This document shows, piece by piece, positions 61,427-64,000 of a DNA stretch of 64,000 nt (position 1 is the first letter of the stretch; every line of letters starts with the position of its first letter). The notes beneath the pieces were generated by a model. The model worked only from the letters and a program-made list of their open reading frames with translations, searched no databases and was not told the DNA's origin. This stretch comes from Victivallis sp. Marseille-Q1083 (GTDB lineage: Bacteria; Verrucomicrobiota; Lentisphaeria; Victivallales; Victivallaceae), in NCBI RefSeq assembly GCF_903645315.1, contig NZ_CAHJXL010000001.1:372001-436000 (forward strand). Direction: 5' to 3'. The translations under genes were made by a program, and so were the position numbers.

Positions 61427-62860
61427 TCATTCCGCCTCGGTTGTCGGATTTTTGATAAATTCGTCGTCGACCTGCTCGATCGTCGATTGAATTACCGGGA
61501 ACGTCGGCGGTCCCTGCAGCATTTTGCCGATGCTCTCGCTCTCCGCCGCCAGCGCATCCGGATCGAAAAGGATGCCGGCCACCGTCTCATCCGGCTGGAT
61601 GATATGCACCCGGAGCACGAACACCAGTTGAACGATTTCCTTGGTGCGACTCTTGGAAGTGAACAGTTCGCCGATGTACGGCACGTCGCTCAGGAACGGA
61701 ATACGCTCCTGCATCAGCACCTCGCGGTTGCTGTACAGACCGCCCATCATCACCACCTGCCCGGACTCCATCGTCAGCTCGGTTTTGACGCTGCGCACCG
61801 AAATGACCGGCACCTGGAAACTCATCGCGTTACCGGAAGCATCCGTCCCCTGCGTCACCTTCTGGTACTGCAGCACGTTGGAAACCTGCGGATAAATCAC
61901 CAGCGACACCGTGTTGCCGTCGATCAGCTTCGGCTCGACCTTCAGCGTCACACCGACATTTTTAAAGGTGGTGGCCACCTGGTTGCCGGAGGCGGTCGTC
62001 TGCAACGTCTGGATCGGGATGTCCTGACCGGTGTTGATCGTCGCATCCTGATTGCGCGACACGACGATATTCGGCGACGAAAGGATTTTGGCGTCCTGGG
62101 CATTGAGCAGCCACTGGAACGACAGTTTGATGTTTTCCTTGCCGTTGACGTACGGATACCAGTCCATCATCGCCCCCTGGTTGGGCGCATTGGAGCCGAG
62201 CACGCTGGTGGACGCTCCCAGCGACGAGTTCAAATCGGTCGGGCTGCCGGTGCCGGTCTCGCCTTCCTTGGCCTGGTTGAACATCACGCCGAGGTTGCGC
62301 TGCATGCCGTCGTTGAACAGAATTTCGACGACCTTGGCTTCCACCAGCACCTGCGGCGCCGGAATATCCATCGCCAGCACCGCTTCCTTGATTTCGTTGA
62401 TCCGGCTGCTTTTTTCCTTCAGCACCAGCATATTCTGGCTCGGATTGCTCTCGACGTAGCCGTTGTCGACCAGGCTCTCGACGCTCTTGGCCAACTCCGC
62501 CGCATCGGTAAAGCGGCATTGATAGATCAACGTCGACGTCGCCTCCTGCAGATCGGTGCCGTCGGCATTGGGAATGACTTTGAGGTAAGGCTGAACATTT
62601 TCACGCTGCTTCAAGATTTTTTTATCGAGGCTGGCCGGCGTCAACAGCGCCTCCAACTGCTCGTAAACCGACTGGACATTGCGCTGCCCCTGCTCGACAT
62701 CCGCTTCGGTCCGGACGATCGTCTTGGATTCCGAAGTGGTGGCATCAAAGTCCGGAATCCCCTCCTCCGCTGCCCAGCAACACGCCGGCATCAAAAATGC
62801 CGCCAACCAAACTTTCGACCGAAAAACCGCCCTGCTCGTCTTGTTACCCCGGGAACTCAT
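61427..62860 (-). CDS. Secretin-type outer-membrane channel (GspD/PilQ-like)
   Basis: The product is 477 residues, short for GspD. Residues 1-30 form a signal peptide (LAAFLMPACCWA). One N domain (~105-165, FTDAAELAKSVESLVDNG) and the secretin domain (~175-430) follow: QVLVEAKVVEI, AKILSSPNIVVSRNQDATI, GVTLKVEPKLIDGNTVSL and the signature VVMMGGLYSNREVLMQERIPFLSD with IGELF. No pilin or secretion ATPase is adjacent. It leads an operon with MacA- and MacB-like genes, suggesting it is the outer-membrane exit for that ABC exporter. Its N-terminal regions are reduced, as if T2SS contacts were lost. Confidence 0.85.
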   Translation of the reverse strand: MSSRGNKTSRAVFRSKVWLAAFLMPACCWAAEEGIPDFDATTSESKTIVRTEADVEQGQRNVQSVYEQLEALLTPASLDKKILKQRENVQPYLKVIPNADGTDLQEATSTLIYQCRFTDAAELAKSVESLVDNGYVESNPSQNMLVLKEKSSRINEIKEAVLAMDIPAPQVLVEAKVVEILFNDGMQRNLGVMFNQAKEGETGTGSPTDLNSSLGASTSVLGSNAPNQGAMMDWYPYVNGKENIKLSFQWLLNAQDAKILSSPNIVVSRNQDATINTGQDIPIQTLQTTASGNQVATTFKNVGVTLKVEPKLIDGNTVSLVIYPQVSNVLQYQKVTQGTDASGNAMSFQVPVISVRSVKTELTMESGQVVMMGGLYSNREVLMQERIPFLSDVPYIGELFTSKSRTKEIVQLVFVLRVHIIQPDETVAGILFDPDALAAESESIGKMLQGPPTFPVIQSTIEQVDDEFIKNPTTEAE

Positions 62861-62924
62861 GACCGATTGTCAACTCCGTGTTTCATAATGGATTAGCAAC
62901 AACGTGAAAATACATATAAATTTG

Positions 62925-62952
62925 ATAATAATACCGGAAAAACTTTTTTCAA
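62925..62952 (-). promoter_or_regulatory. Promoter for the secretin-ABC operon
   Basis: On the minus strand TTGAAA, 16 bases and TATTAT lie 64 bases before the secretin ATG, in the AT-rich 225-base region divergent from tyrA. Confidence 0.55.
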
Positions 62953-63085
62953 ACCGCTTTATCGTCTGCAATGATAAAAAACCGTTTTTTTTGACTACAA
63001 AATCTCCATTGCCGGATTATAGTATGGCATTGCAAAACTTTTTTAGACACCGGTATGATTCTCCAACCACGCAGAAAAAATTGGA

Positions 63086-63997
63086 ATGATGAACGATAAT
63101 CTACTCTCCGGACGGACCGTCGCCGTCATCGGACTCGGTTTGCTGGGCACTTCGCTGGCGATGGCGGCGCGGCAATTGCCGGTCCGGCTGACCGGCTGGA
63201 CCCGCCGGCGCGAAATCCGCGACTGGGCAGTCGCCGAAAACATCCTCGACGACGCGGCGGCCGAACCGGACGGCCTTCTCAGCCGGGCCGACCTGACCAT
63301 CCTCTGCCTGCCGGTCCCGGCAATCATCGAATTCGGCCGGGCCCATGCCGGCCATTTCCGGCCCGGCGCCGCCGTCACCGACATCGGCAGCGTCAAAGGC
63401 GTCATCGTCGCGGCGCTCGAACCGCTGCTGGCGGCGCACGGCAGCCGTTTTATCGGCAGCCATCCGATGGCCGGCACCGAAAAAAGCGGGCCGAGCGCCG
63501 CGTTTCCAACCTTGTACGCCCATGCCGAAGTGTTCGTCACCCCGACGGCGCAGAGCCATCCGGAAGCCTTGACCCTGGTCGAACAATTCTGGCAGGCGAT
63601 CGGCACGACGACGCACCGGATCGCACCGGAGGCGCACGACATTCTGGTGGCCCACACCAGCCACATCTCCCATCTGCTGGCGATGGCGCTCACCCATGCG
63701 GTGCTGGGCTGCCCGGACGCCGCGGAAAAGGAACAGCGATTTTCCGGCTGCGCGACCGGTTTCCGCGACACGTCGCGCATCGCCTCGTCGTCGCCGGCGA
63801 TGTGGCGGGAAATCATCGAAAACAATCGACCGGCAGTCCTCAATTCGATGGATTCGTTCGAACGCTACTGGCGGGAACTGCGCAAGATGATCGAACAAGG
63901 CGATTTCGACCGCTTCGAATCGGAGTTCGCCGAAAGCAAAACGATGCGGGACGCCTGGATCAAATACAAAAACGACAACTACAACTGCAACTGGTAA
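63086..63997 (+). CDS. tyrA: Prephenate dehydrogenase (TyrA family)
   Basis: The product is 303 residues: an NAD(P) Rossmann domain (AVIGLGLLGTSLAMA, residues ~12-27; DIGSVKG and GSHPMAGTEKSG motifs) and an all-helical dimerisation domain with HTSHISHLLAMAL and FRDTSRIASSSP. The conserved His and the SHPMAGTEKSG segment bind prephenate or arogenate. It makes 4-hydroxyphenylpyruvate for tyrosine. No chorismate mutase domain is attached. A TTGACT at 62990 with GATTAT 18 bases on could be its promoter, but this is weak. The gene ends three bases before the window edge. Confidence 0.92.
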   Translation: MMNDNLLSGRTVAVIGLGLLGTSLAMAARQLPVRLTGWTRRREIRDWAVAENILDDAAAEPDGLLSRADLTILCLPVPAIIEFGRAHAGHFRPGAAVTDIGSVKGVIVAALEPLLAAHGSRFIGSHPMAGTEKSGPSAAFPTLYAHAEVFVTPTAQSHPEALTLVEQFWQAIGTTTHRIAPEAHDILVAHTSHISHLLAMALTHAVLGCPDAAEKEQRFSGCATGFRDTSRIASSSPAMWREIIENNRPAVLNSMDSFERYWRELRKMIEQGDFDRFESEFAESKTMRDAWIKYKNDNYNCNW

Positions 63998-64000
63998 TGC

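Noticed and set aside
59888-62896. A 1,002-codon plus-strand frame running across adaptor and secretin genes
   Set aside because: It is His/Arg/Gln-rich, crosses two well-supported opposite-strand genes and their junction, and lacks a ribosome-binding site.

Overview
The window is about 60% GC and packed with genes. Nothing in it is a marker for a named species. The gene set points to a Gram-negative anaerobe of the PVC group, most likely a Victivallis-like Lentisphaerota: an outer-membrane secretin and lipoproteins, Bat aerotolerance fusion proteins, a bacterial pyruvate decarboxylase (ethanol formation is known in Victivallis), a Na+/solute symporter beside large unusual TIM-barrel hydrolases, and an intracellular rhamnosidase-like enzyme. 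This assignment is inference. No rRNA, tRNA or CRISPR array was found.

Region 1 (1-12.1 kb) is a glycan-utilisation-like locus. On the plus strand lie the end of an SSS symporter, a secreted EEP-type phosphoesterase, two paralogous ~990-residue exported hydrolase-like proteins, a lipoprotein metallophosphoesterase and a secreted acetyl-xylan-esterase-like protein. They converge on a minus-strand ThuA-like and 2-hydroxyacid-dehydrogenase pair.

Region 2 (12.1-18.6 kb, minus strand) is an envelope operon behind a good promoter. It encodes a lipoprotein with almost identical 56-residue tandem repeats, a DUF2339-type polytopic membrane protein whose frame is broken near its C-terminus, and a DUF3999-like exported protein.

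Region 3 (18.8-29.3 kb, plus strand) has an ACT-domain protein, a terminator, then phenylacetate-CoA ligase, a putative acyltransferase, an IS110-family element, queD-queE-queC, an ABC exporter, an alpha-L-rhamnosidase-like protein and a terminator. The IS sits exactly at what looks like the old queD start codon: an orphan Shine-Dalgarno plus ATG remains on its left, and a new Shine-Dalgarno is supplied on its right. Its 270-base leader folds into hairpins and is a candidate bridge RNA.

Region 4 (29.4-36.3 kb, plus) carries a small exported protein, mgtE with a strong hairpin in its leader, a GT-C-type membrane protein, rlmN, and a Tim44-like/zinc-ribbon/TerB-like protein. Region 5 (36.5-47.5 kb) carries a minus-strand run of BatB-BatC and BatD-BatE fusions with a URO-D-like protein, an AraC regulator divergent from an ADP-ribosylglycohydrolase, pyruvate decarboxylase, and a LURP-one-like protein. 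Region 6 (47.9-52.8 kb, plus) is a YbhGFSR-type ABC export operon.

Region 7 (52.9-57.8 kb, minus) is a surface-polysaccharide cluster: galE, a DnaQ-like exonuclease, a flippase and two glycosyltransferases. Region 8 (57.9-62.9 kb, minus) is a tight four-gene operon of secretin, MacA-like adaptor, ABC ATPase and MacB-like permease. It looks like a trans-envelope exporter in which a secretin replaces TolC, and it is the best candidate here for an undescribed system. The window ends with tyrA on the plus strand.
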